Assembly: GCA_964420835.1 (NCBI GenBank)
Contig: CAYQUO010000008.1
Coordinates: 44,789-108,788 of the forward strand
Source: CAYQUO01 sp964420835
GTDB taxonomy: Bacteria; Chloroflexota; Anaerolineae; Anaerolineales; Anaerolineaceae
DNA: 64,000 nucleotides
Reading direction: 5' to 3'
The notes beneath the pieces are model-generated. The model was not told the origin of the DNA. It saw only the letters and a list, made by a program, of their open reading frames with translations, and did not search any database. This document shows, one piece after another, positions 17,969-25,688 of this stretch (within the stretch, counting starts at the first letter, position 1; the number at the start of each line of letters is the position of its first letter). A program made the position numbers and the translations under genes.

Positions 17969-18835
17969 GTGACAGTAGCCACTGCAATCCCCAAAATAAG
18001 AAAACAAAACATCCAGATCTTCGGCAGGAAATATTTTGTGCCCATGTTGCTGATAGCCATTGTCATTGTTGTTAATGGATTGCCTGTTCTTATGGCTGTT
18101 TTGTGGTCCCTTGTCAACCCGGATTACCCCTGGTCTTACCCAGACATGTTCCCCACCAACATTTCGCTTTGGCAATGGAATCATGTATTCAAATATTCGG
18201 ATATTACCAAGGCGATCATCACCAGTTATACCATTGCACCCCTGGCCACTCTTTTGGCATTTATTTTATCCCTACCCCCATCTTATGCCATTTCCAGATA
18301 CAGCTTCCCGGGCAAGGAATTCATCAGGATCATTATCTTATTGCCGATCATTTTGCCGGGGATGGTCGTTGCCCTATTCCTTAGCCGTGTTTTCCAGTTT
18401 TTTGGATTAAGTCAATCACTTGCCGGGCTGGTTTTGGGCCATACACTCCTGGGGTTGCCTTACATGTTACGGTTGCTGTCCACCAGTTTTGAAGCCATCC
18501 CCAGGGATATTGGCGATGCTTCAGCCAATCTTGGAGCATCCACACTTCAATCCTTTTGGAACGTATACATCCCCATGTTACTGCCTGGCATCTTTGCCGG
18601 TTCCATATTTACATTTATCACCAGCCTCGAAGAATTCAACCTCACATACGTCATCGGAACGCCCACTTATCAGACGATCCCCACAATCCTCTTCGGTTTC
18701 CTCGGTTATCATTTCGTTCGCACGAACGCAGCAGTGGTATCACTTGTTCTCATGGTTCCGAACACCATTCTGCTGTTCATTGCCGACCAGGCATTGAAAA
18801 CGGATTTCCTTACGGCAGCGTATGGTAAACTCTAG
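17969..18835 (+). CDS. ABC importer permease, PotC-like
   Basis: A 288-residue permease with about six membrane helices and the EAA loop IPRDIGDASANLGASTLQSF followed by IPMLLPGI. It starts with GTG; GAGGTGA is placed about 5 bases upstream, right after the preceding stop. It pairs with the PotB-like permease to form the membrane channel. The extended N-terminus (about 25 polar residues before the first helix) is slightly long. A 133-base gap to the binding-protein gene holds no clear promoter, so the four transporter genes are likely one transcript. Confidence 0.92.
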   Translation: MTVATAIPKIRKQNIQIFGRKYFVPMLLIAIVIVVNGLPVLMAVLWSLVNPDYPWSYPDMFPTNISLWQWNHVFKYSDITKAIITSYTIAPLATLLAFILSLPPSYAISRYSFPGKEFIRIIILLPIILPGMVVALFLSRVFQFFGLSQSLAGLVLGHTLLGLPYMLRLLSTSFEAIPRDIGDASANLGASTLQSFWNVYIPMLLPGIFAGSIFTFITSLEEFNLTYVIGTPTYQTIPTILFGFLGYHFVRTNAAVVSLVLMVPNTILLFIADQALKTDFLTAAYGKL

Positions 18836-18968
18836 GTGGGAGAAGGAGGTGCCCGACGAAAACGGTCTTGTCAACCAAATATTGGCAGACCCTAATTACT
18901 GCTGAACAACTAAGGGTCAAACATAATCGGTTAGTATAGCAACATTCAACAAATATTGGAGGGCACGA

Positions 18969-20162
18969 ATGAAGACTAATATGTATAAATTCCTGGTTGT
19001 TGCGCTGCTTGTTGCCCTATTGGTGCCAGCCTGCGCGCCGAAAGCAACCGAAGCACCTGCTGCAGAGGCACCGTCAGCCCCGGCTGCAGAAGAGCCAGCA
19101 GAGAAGGATTACCTCACAATGGCTTGGGACCAGGTTGTTGAAGATGCCAAGGCGGATGGGGAAATCGTTTTCTACATGTGGTGGGGCGAGGAATTTTGGA
19201 AAACTGCAGCACAAAAATTTGAAGAGAAGTACGGGATCAAAGCCAATGTCGTCATGGGCGATAACAATGTGGACAAACTACTCGCCGAAAAGGACAAAAA
19301 GGTCGGCACAATTGACGTTCAAGCCTTTGGCGGAGCAACGGTAAAAACAATCATTGATGGCAAATTGCTTTACGGCCCCATTCTGCCAGCCATGCCCTCA
19401 GTGGCCAACCTTGACCCAAAACTGGGATCCTACCAGGAAGGCGTTGAAACCTTGGGTTATCTTGTTCCCCTATACCGCAACCAGACCGGATTTTTGTATG
19501 ACCCCGAAAAAATCTCCAATCCCCCCCAAACCTGGGAAGACTTGGTGAAATTTGTTGAAGACAATCCAAAACAATTTGCCTTCTGCGATCCCAACAAGGG
19601 TGGCATCGGTCAGGCCATGGTCTTTACCGCAGTTATCAACCTCACTGGTGGACTCGACCAATATCTATCGGATACTGAACTCGATCCTGCAAAAGTGGAA
19701 AAATGGAAGGCTGTATGGGATTGGTTCAATGCCAATGAGGATAAATATGTACTGACTGCCTCAAACAACGAAGCTCTCGACCTGCTCAACCAGGGTGCGG
19801 TCTCCCTGATCATTGCCTGGGATGATGACACCCAGATCGCCTTCTCCAAGGGCACCATCTTTAAACGAGCCAAGATGTACATCCCGACCATGGGCCTTCC
19901 CGGAGGTGGTGATTCGGTCGGTATCCCGAAAAATGCGCCCCACAAGGCTGCGAGCCTGCTCTTCATCGATTTCCTCACCAGCCCGGAAATGCAAAGTCTG
20001 ATGAACGAGATGATCGGCCCATATCCGGCCCGAACCGATGTGGCCATTGAAAACTCACTCTTAACCGAAGATGAACGACAAAAGAATGGCCTGCCGTGGT
20101 ACCCCGCTCCATATAAAGCCTATGGGAACGAGACCTTCACCGCTGAAGTTCTCATGAAGTAG
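18969..20162 (+). CDS. Extracellular solute-binding lipoprotein of the ABC importer
   Basis: A 397-residue binding protein. A signal peptide ends at the lipobox VPAC with Cys22, followed by an Ala/Pro/Glu-rich tether of about 25 residues. The mature fold is a class D/F-type periplasmic-binding domain with EIVFYMWWGEEF, NPPQTWEDLVKF and a C-terminal IDFLTSPEMQSLMNE hinge segment. The order recalls YnjB or PotD/AfuA-like proteins. A Trp-rich patch (MWWGEEFW) may form part of the ligand pocket. A strong GGAGG precedes the ATG. It captures the substrate outside the cell for the preceding permeases; ligand identity is not known. A strong terminator follows. Confidence 0.92.
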   Translation: MKTNMYKFLVVALLVALLVPACAPKATEAPAAEAPSAPAAEEPAEKDYLTMAWDQVVEDAKADGEIVFYMWWGEEFWKTAAQKFEEKYGIKANVVMGDNNVDKLLAEKDKKVGTIDVQAFGGATVKTIIDGKLLYGPILPAMPSVANLDPKLGSYQEGVETLGYLVPLYRNQTGFLYDPEKISNPPQTWEDLVKFVEDNPKQFAFCDPNKGGIGQAMVFTAVINLTGGLDQYLSDTELDPAKVEKWKAVWDWFNANEDKYVLTASNNEALDLLNQGAVSLIIAWDDDTQIAFSKGTIFKRAKMYIPTMGLPGGGDSVGIPKNAPHKAASLLFIDFLTSPEMQSLMNEMIGPYPARTDVAIENSLLTEDERQKNGLPWYPAPYKAYGNETFTAEVLMK

Positions 20163-20178
20163 GCGATCCAACCGTAAT

Positions 20179-20219
20179 AAAACATCCCTGCTGCCTTGGG
20201 TGGCAGGGATGTTTTGTTT
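20179..20219 (+). terminator. Terminator of the ABC importer operon
   Basis: Arms AAAACATCCCTGC (20179-20191) and GCAGGGATGTTTT (20203-20215) pair perfectly over 13 bp, then GTTT. The A- and T-rich ends let it work for the convergent EamA gene as well. Confidence 0.85.
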
Positions 20220-20227
20220 AGCAAAAT

Positions 20228-21172
20228 TTATTCCTCACCCCTTTTCCGGCTCCGGTTTATAAAGTAAATTCCAACGATGACCATGATTCCACCCAGGAAC
20301 TCTGGCAGGGTTAATTTCTCATCGAACAGCGGTATCGCCAGCAAGGCGGTAATGACCGGTTTGGCCAAAGTGCTGGGAGACACAATCGACGCCGGCAAAT
20401 GACCCAAGGCGTACGTCATGGCAAAATATCCGATCATTTGATTAACCAGGGCGGCTCCAAGGAAAACCAAATATGTCATCCTTGAATATCCCAACAGCGG
20501 GTAGGAGAAGAAGCCATTGACAATAAAGAGCCCGATCGCACAACTGATTGTTGCAAGCCAGGTATAAGTCAGGGCATCAAAAAACCGCCTTCCAATCTGG
20601 GTGACGATGAAATATCCACCAAAGAAAACACTCGAAAGAACGCCCAAAAGATCCCCCACCCCCAGGTGAGGCTGGCGAAAAAGATCCAGGCCAAGGATCA
20701 ACAACACTCCAGCCAGAGTAAGTGACAACCCGGCCCAGAATTTTCTGCCTAACGTCTCTTTAAATACAAACAAGGAAAACAATGCCACCCAAAGGGGCGC
20801 CAGGCTGTTAAAATAGGTTGCATTGGCCACCTTTGTCATGATGACCGAGGTGCTCCAGGCCGATTGGTCCAGCGTTATCATCAATCCTCCCAGGAGGCCA
20901 ATCGGCAAACATCGATATAAGCGTGACTTGGGATATTTACGTACCGTTAAATTCCTTACAAAAAATGGGAAAAGGAGAACTGCTGCAATCATGGATCGAT
21001 AAAAAACCGTTACCGGACCGGGGGCATCCGCCCATCGAACGAACATCGCTGAAAGACTGGTGGCAACAACGGCTAATAATAGAGCCAGGTATGCAAGAGT
21101 AAAGTTGGGAATTGCAGACCCTGGCCGACCTGGTTGAGGATTGATTAAGCGATGGCCATGATTGACAGTCAT
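20228..21172 (-). CDS. EamA/DMT-family transporter
   Basis: A 314-residue membrane protein with about ten helices in two EamA repeats (residues about 25-160 and 170-305). Typical pieces are FVRWADAPGPVTVFYRS in the first repeat and the Pro-containing VSPSTLAKPVITALLAIPLFDEKLT in the second. The family exports or takes up small metabolites and amino acids. Start is uncertain: ATG at 21172 and 21181 and TTG at 21184 are in frame, none with a ribosome binding site. All three lie inside the -35/-10 region of the oppositely directed diesterase gene, so the divergent promoters are interleaved and share one operator. Probably a metabolite exporter linked to the locus. Confidence 0.85.
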   Translation of the reverse strand: MTVNHGHRLINPQPGRPGSAIPNFTLAYLALLLAVVATSLSAMFVRWADAPGPVTVFYRSMIAAVLLFPFFVRNLTVRKYPKSRLYRCLPIGLLGGLMITLDQSAWSTSVIMTKVANATYFNSLAPLWVALFSLFVFKETLGRKFWAGLSLTLAGVLLILGLDLFRQPHLGVGDLLGVLSSVFFGGYFIVTQIGRRFFDALTYTWLATISCAIGLFIVNGFFSYPLLGYSRMTYLVFLGAALVNQMIGYFAMTYALGHLPASIVSPSTLAKPVITALLAIPLFDEKLTLPEFLGGIMVIVGIYFINRSRKRGEE

Positions 21173-21190
21173 GTTGGACATCAATATAAT
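21162..21190 (+). promoter_or_regulatory. Strong promoter of diesterase copy 2
   Basis: Perfect consensus -35 TTGACA (21162-21167), 17-base spacer, perfect -10 TATAAT (21185-21190). An operator follows 4 bases later, so this strong promoter is probably held off by a repressor. Confidence 0.85.
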
Positions 21191-21194
21191 AATT

Positions 21195-21212
21195 GTTATA
21201 ACATCTTACGAC
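21195..21212. promoter_or_regulatory. Predicted GntR operator, site 2
   Basis: GTTATAACATCTTACGAC differs from the gntR operator at only 2 of 18 positions and keeps the 4-base distance from the -10 box. The match extends over the -10 itself: 25 of 28 bases from TATAAT onward are the same. Confidence 0.65.
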
Positions 21213-21264
21213 ATTATATCTCAAGGAATTTCCAGGACATAACACAAAACAGGAGAAGATACAT

Positions 21265-22035
21265 ATGGATTTCCCAATCGTTCGTATTGCTCACCGGGGT
21301 TCATCCATTCAGTACCCGGAAAACACCATGCTTGCGTTCCGCAAAGCCATTGAACAGGGGGTTGATTATATTGAAATGGATCTCCACCTCACCAAGGACC
21401 GGGAAATCGTTATCATCCACGACGAAACCTTGGAGAGAACCACCAATGGAAAAGGATTGGTTTGGGACCAGACACTCGCGGAATTGCGCCAGTATGATGC
21501 CGGTCTCGGAGAACACATCCCCACCCTTGTCGAAGGTGTTGACCTGGTTCGCCCAACACCCGTCCGGCTTTGCCTGGAGATGAAGTATGAGGTGGAGCGT
21601 ACCTATACAGACAAATACCTCGAGGAAGGCCTTGCCACAACAGAAGCCGTTATCAAATTTCTGGACAGGTCAGGATTCAAAGATCGGGTGGTCTTAACCT
21701 CATTTTCGCCCATCATTCTGCAACACATCAAGGAACTGGAACCCCGTCTTCCACTGGTCATGGACCCGTACCCCCAGGACGGAAGCCTGACCCCCAAGGA
21801 GGTTATGGCGCAGGTCCTTCCATCCAGGGCGAACATCGTTGCGTATTACTATTCCAGTATTGACGAGGCGTTCATGGAAGAAAGTCGTTTATGTGGCCTG
21901 ATGACCTGGGCATGGGACCCGGACGAACCCGATGAACTGCGTCGCCTGGTCCGTCTCGGAGTTCATGGTTTAATGTCCAACCGTCCGGACCTGGTTACCC
22001 AGGTTCTCTCTGAATTCCAATTTGATAAAGGATAG
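21265..22035 (+). CDS. Glycerophosphodiester phosphodiesterase, copy 2
   Basis: A 256-residue GDPD enzyme, cytosolic (no signal peptide). HRGSSIQYPENT, the metal-binding EMD in DYIEMDLHLTKD and HDETLERTTNG carry the catalytic and metal residues. The C-terminal WAWDPDEPDELRRLVRLGVHG is shared almost word for word with copy 1. Both also share PQDGSLTP and QVLP..ANI followed by a Tyr-rich stretch, a block not usual in UgpQ/GlpQ, so the pair may act on a special diester. AGGAGA stands 7 bases before the ATG. It is the first gene of a rightward operon (diesterase, Hyi-like, PHP) driven by a strong operator-controlled promoter. Confidence 0.92.
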   Translation: MDFPIVRIAHRGSSIQYPENTMLAFRKAIEQGVDYIEMDLHLTKDREIVIIHDETLERTTNGKGLVWDQTLAELRQYDAGLGEHIPTLVEGVDLVRPTPVRLCLEMKYEVERTYTDKYLEEGLATTEAVIKFLDRSGFKDRVVLTSFSPIILQHIKELEPRLPLVMDPYPQDGSLTPKEVMAQVLPSRANIVAYYYSSIDEAFMEESRLCGLMTWAWDPDEPDELRRLVRLGVHGLMSNRPDLVTQVLSEFQFDKG

Positions 22036-22039
22036 TTCA

Positions 22040-22807
22040 TTGGCAAGGATCAAGCAATCTTTTTCGTGGTGGTGCTTTGAAAATCGCGGCGTCCCCGCCG
22101 GGGTTCTGTTAAGGGAAGCAGCTTCCATAGGTTACAAAGGTGTGGATCTGCTGCCCAACGAGCACTGGGATAGCGCACAAACTGCCGGTTTAACCGTTAC
22201 AAATGGGCTTGGACCCAGACCCCTGGAAAAAGGGTTCAACCAGACCGCCAACCATGCCTGGTTAATAAAAGAGCTCTTCAAACAACTGGAAGCCTCCGCC
22301 AAAGGACACGTGCCCACCATTATCATCTTCTCCGGAAACCGGGATGGAATTTCCGACGAGGAAGGCATTGCCAATACTGTTCTTGGGCTGCGCCAGATCA
22401 TGCCGCTGGCGGAAAAACTGGGAATTACCCTGCTGCTGGAGTTGTTGAATTCCAAGGTTGACCACCCGGATTACCAGTGCGATCGTACCGCCTGGGGGGT
22501 GGCAGTTTGTAGAATGGTCGATTCCCCCAACCTGAAGCTGCTTTACGACATTTACCACATGCAAATCATGGAGGGAAATGTCATTCACACATTATGTGAA
22601 AACCTGGACCATATCGGTCACATCCATTCTGCCGGAGTTCCGGGCCGCAACGACCTTGATGAAGAACAGGAATTATTTTATCCCGGTATTGTCAGGGCTT
22701 TAGGGAAAGCCGGATACAAGGGTTTTCTCGGTCATGAGTTTCTGCCGAAGGGGGATCCCATTCAAGCCCTTCGCTCTGCATTTAATTTGTGCAACGTTGA
22801 ATTTTAA
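22040..22807 (+). CDS. Hydroxypyruvate isomerase-like TIM-barrel protein
   Basis: A 255-residue protein of the xylose-isomerase-like TIM-barrel superfamily. The segment HIHSAGVPGRNDLDEEQELFYPGI closely follows the Hyi signature (hydroxypyruvate isomerase, OtnI). Metal ligands expected in this fold are seen as Glu in LLELLNSKVDHPDYQ, Asp/His in LLYDIYHMQIMEG and Glu in GHEFLPKGDP. It should isomerise a small ketose, aldose or 2-oxo-polyol. The TTG at 22040 is preferred: AAGGA lies 7 bases upstream. A second TTG at 22022 would overlap the diesterase stop. Either way the gene is coupled to the diesterase. Confidence 0.85.
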   Translation: MARIKQSFSWWCFENRGVPAGVLLREAASIGYKGVDLLPNEHWDSAQTAGLTVTNGLGPRPLEKGFNQTANHAWLIKELFKQLEASAKGHVPTIIIFSGNRDGISDEEGIANTVLGLRQIMPLAEKLGITLLLELLNSKVDHPDYQCDRTAWGVAVCRMVDSPNLKLLYDIYHMQIMEGNVIHTLCENLDHIGHIHSAGVPGRNDLDEEQELFYPGIVRALGKAGYKGFLGHEFLPKGDPIQALRSAFNLCNVEF

Positions 22808-22832
22808 CAAAGAAATGAGGATAAACATAAAC

Positions 22833-23762
22833 ATGCCATCCATTCCGCCATTCGATCAGCCCGGCAAGTGGTACAAGGGAAACCTGCACACCCATACCAC
22901 TCAATCCGATGGAAAATTCACACCCGAACAGAATATTCGCTGGCATAACGATCATGGATATGATTTTGTATCCATCACCGATCACAACCGTGTAACCCTG
23001 TACGAACAGGATGGAAGGTGCCTGGTAATACCCGGAGTTGAGATCTCAGCCCATCGGGAAAGCACCAGAACTGATTACCATGTCGTCACCGTGGGGGTGC
23101 GCGATATGCCGCTCCCGCACATGCAGGACCCACAGGACACCATAGATGCAGTCAACCATGCCGGCGGCTTGTGCTTCATCGCCCATCCATACTGGCATGA
23201 TCATACGCTGGAAGACCTGCTGCCCCTGAAAGGTCATATCGGAATCGAAATCTTCAACACGAGCTGCTGGGTTGAGATTCAAAGAGGTCATGCCCTTTCC
23301 CACTGGGACGCCCTATTGCGACGTGGTCCCATGCTTTGGGGCTTGGCCACCGACGATTCTCACTGGAAATACCAGGACCATGGTTATGGTTGGATCATGC
23401 TTAAAACCGAGGATTTCAGCGAGATGGGGGTGCTCGCCGCGTTGAGGAACGGCCAATTCTATGCCACCAACGGACCGGAGATCCACGACATCCAACTTGA
23501 AGGGAACAAGGTCCACGTTCGCTGCTCCCCCGCCCGTTCCATTTATGCCCTGGGGCAGTATTACTACAGCCCCAACAGTGTGAATTGCTGGGATGGACTG
23601 CCGGTTGGAGAGCCCATGGTGGACATTCTCGGCCGGATCAATTCCTTCCCGCTGATTACAGAAGCAACCCTGACGCTGGACAACCGACAGAATTATCTCA
23701 GGGTGGAGGTTGTGGATGCACTTGGCAGATCTGCATGGAGTAATCCGATCTCACTAACCTGA
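22833..23762 (+). CDS. PHP-domain phosphoesterase
   Basis: A 309-residue PHP-fold metal-dependent phosphoesterase. The first metal motif is NLHTHTTQSDGKFTPE at about 18-33; then SITDHN (metal motif 2), PGVEISA (Glu ligand), IAHPYW (motif 3) and GLATDDSHW (C-terminal Asp/His). The last 90 residues are a beta-rich extension. Stand-alone PHP proteins hydrolyse phosphomonoesters, 3'-5' nucleotides or five-membered cyclic phosphates. In this operon it could open or dephosphorylate a product of the diesterase. Start is uncertain: the ATG at 22833 has GAGG 12 bases upstream, while an in-frame ATG 6 codons earlier has only AAAGAA. Confidence 0.85.
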   Translation: MPSIPPFDQPGKWYKGNLHTHTTQSDGKFTPEQNIRWHNDHGYDFVSITDHNRVTLYEQDGRCLVIPGVEISAHRESTRTDYHVVTVGVRDMPLPHMQDPQDTIDAVNHAGGLCFIAHPYWHDHTLEDLLPLKGHIGIEIFNTSCWVEIQRGHALSHWDALLRRGPMLWGLATDDSHWKYQDHGYGWIMLKTEDFSEMGVLAALRNGQFYATNGPEIHDIQLEGNKVHVRCSPARSIYALGQYYYSPNSVNCWDGLPVGEPMVDILGRINSFPLITEATLTLDNRQNYLRVEVVDALGRSAWSNPISLT

Positions 23763-23776
23763 TCTTACATGGCTAA

Positions 23777-23812
23777 AAAATGCCCCGGATTGTAACCCGG
23801 GGCATTTTATTT
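23777..23812. terminator. Bidirectional terminator between PHP and IolI-like genes
   Basis: AAAATGCCCCGG (23777-23788) pairs perfectly with CCGGGGCATTTT (23797-23808), then ATTT. A and T tracts flank both sides, so it serves both convergent operons. Confidence 0.88.
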
Positions 23813-23822
23813 CGGATTTTTA

Positions 23823-24674
23823 TTATTCAAGGGTGAAATATGGCGATAGGATTTTCACAGCCGCTTCATAGGATTTCCTGGCTGTTTCCAATGGATCCCA
23901 CTCCCAGTATTCAGGCCTGAACAACTCTACAGAGCAACTTCCATCATAGCCGATATCTCTTAATTTTGAACATATCTCTGCATGAGGAATAACCCCCCAG
24001 CCGGGCATAACCCGAACGGCATCCGTAACCGCCTCTTTGGGAAGGTCCTCCAGGTCATTCAAATGGAAAGTGAAGATCTTATTCGGGTCCAGTGCATCGA
24101 GTTCCTTCAATAGCCCACCACCAGCGTAAAAATGACAGGTGTCAAAATTCATTCCGACATTTATTCGGTTGGCCTTCCGAACAATGTCATATGCAGCCCT
24201 GGGAGTGCGAACGGAACACCAGCCAAAGCCCAGGAATTCAAACGCCAACCGAACCCCGTACTTGTCAGCAATATCTCCCAACTGTTGCAGTGCATTGACG
24301 TGGGCACGAACCGTCTCTTCCCAGGGGAAGTTCAATTCTGGTTTTTCCTGGTACACCCTGGGGGTCGGGCTGGGTATCGTAACCAACAATGTGCATCCAA
24401 TTGCATCCGCTATTTGAGAAAGCGTTTTACAATTTTCAACCAGGGCAGCAGGGTCGTCAGGAAAACCAATAAATTCCAGAGTATTGATCGACAGGGGTTC
24501 AACGTGATTATTCTGAAGGAGTTTTTTTATATCCTGGAGAGTATGATCCTTAAGGAATTCTACAATTTTCGGGTCCTCCAACTCAAGGCCTTTGAAGCCT
24601 GCTTGTGCACTGATGCGAATGTCGGTCGCGAGGTCCGCCTTCATCGTTGTCGCGCCATGAAAACCGAGTTTCAT
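23823..24674 (-). CDS. Sugar phosphate isomerase/epimerase, IolI-like
   Basis: A 283-residue TIM-barrel isomerase. From memory of Bacillus subtilis IolI (2-keto-myo-inositol isomerase), the resemblance runs along the whole length: N-terminus MKLGFHGATT, then EFLKDHTLQDIKKLLQ, NVGMNFDTCHFYAGG, FTFHLNDLEDLPKEAVTD with MPGWGVI, and CSVELFRPEYWEWDP near the end. Metal ligands E/D/H/E of the fold are present (Glu in LAFEFLG, Asp/His in NFDTCHF, Glu in VELFRPEY). It therefore probably isomerises a keto-inositol or similar keto-sugar. It is the last gene of a four-gene leftward operon, with AGGAGGAGA before the ATG. Confidence 0.82.
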   Translation of the reverse strand: MKLGFHGATTMKADLATDIRISAQAGFKGLELEDPKIVEFLKDHTLQDIKKLLQNNHVEPLSINTLEFIGFPDDPAALVENCKTLSQIADAIGCTLLVTIPSPTPRVYQEKPELNFPWEETVRAHVNALQQLGDIADKYGVRLAFEFLGFGWCSVRTPRAAYDIVRKANRINVGMNFDTCHFYAGGGLLKELDALDPNKIFTFHLNDLEDLPKEAVTDAVRVMPGWGVIPHAEICSKLRDIGYDGSCSVELFRPEYWEWDPLETARKSYEAAVKILSPYFTLE

Positions 24675-24722
24675 AATCTCCTCCTATAATCATTGGGGTT
24701 ATTGTGTCTCATCACCACCAAT

Positions 24723-25688
24723 TCAATGGTGGTCAACCCAGTTTCTCACTTTACCAACTGCCGCAAGGGCATACGGACGAAACTCATCCTCAATTTCAAG
24801 GATTGCATACCCGGTGTAAATGGTTAATTTTTTAAACGCTTCCTGGTAGGGTATCTTTCCCCAACCAGGGGGCATGTGCATATCGGCTTCACCGAAAGGC
24901 CATCGGTCAAGTTCATTCTCAAATCCGCGATCAAGAAAACCAAAATTATCACTCAGGTGCAGGTGCTTCAACCAGCGAGCGCTTTTTCCAACCTCCGTAA
25001 GAAAATCATCCCCTAAATGGTTGGAGGCAAGGTACAAATGGGCGAAATCCAGGCAAAGGCCGATATTTGGATGCCCGATAATGTCCAATTGACGCATGAT
25101 ATTGTCTATGCGCAATCTGCCATGGTATTTTTCCAAATCTCCAGCAGGTTTTCCAAACTTTTTTAGGGCATTTAATTCCCACAGGTGAGGGTCACCGTTT
25201 TCCACACAGATGATCACCCCGGCATCTGCCGCATACGGGGCCAGCCTATTCAGCACATCAATCTCCCTCCTTTCCCCCGCAAGGAGTTCTTCATCCGATG
25301 GGAGCGAATCGCGAAAACCATGCCAGGCTTCGGACAAAGCCTCCAGGCTGCTATGGATCACCAACCGATCTGCCCCAACCTGTCTGCAAAATTCAATCTG
25401 TGAGAGCATGCATTTCCAGACTAGTTCCTGTCGATCATCATATGCCAGGTTCAGCCGCATGTGACCATGTACCGTGTAATGAAAGGGATAATTACGGAAA
25501 ATGGATATTGCCGATGCTGTAGGCTCATTGAGCAATTCACCGTGAATCAACAGGTGCAAACGATCGATCGAAATTTCCAGAATTTTCCAACCTTCCTGTA
25601 GATACCGGTCCAGCATAATATCATGCCCGGAATGATTGTAATTTGGTTCAATGGCGGGCAGGTCAATGCCAATTCCGTGAATTTTCAT
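24723..25688 (-). CDS. Xylose-isomerase-like TIM-barrel protein
   Basis: A 321-residue member of the AP endonuclease 2/xylose-isomerase-like superfamily. Pieces of the fold: YTVHGHMRLNLAYDD (His ligand), VIHSSLEALSE, VIICVENGDPHLW (Glu), IGLCLDFAHLYLASN (Asp/His), HLHLSDN and ILEIEDEFRPY (C-terminal Glu). Substrate is unknown; sugar acids or polyol derivatives are likely. ATG at 25688 overlaps the stop of the ThuA-like gene by 4 bases (ATGA), and GGAAGGGA precedes it, so a longer upstream extension is rejected. The coupling says it acts with the ThuA-like protein and dehydrogenase. Confidence 0.82.
   Translation of the reverse strand: MKIHGIGIDLPAIEPNYNHSGHDIMLDRYLQEGWKILEISIDRLHLLIHGELLNEPTASAISIFRNYPFHYTVHGHMRLNLAYDDRQELVWKCMLSQIEFCRQVGADRLVIHSSLEALSEAWHGFRDSLPSDEELLAGERREIDVLNRLAPYAADAGVIICVENGDPHLWELNALKKFGKPAGDLEKYHGRLRIDNIMRQLDIIGHPNIGLCLDFAHLYLASNHLGDDFLTEVGKSARWLKHLHLSDNFGFLDRGFENELDRWPFGEADMHMPPGWGKIPYQEAFKKLTIYTGYAILEIEDEFRPYALAAVGKVRNWVDHH

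Noticed and set aside
18836..18968. A third copy of the GntR operator before the binding-protein gene
   Set aside because: GGTTAGTATAGCAAC has only superficial likeness; the central TAACATnTTA is missing.
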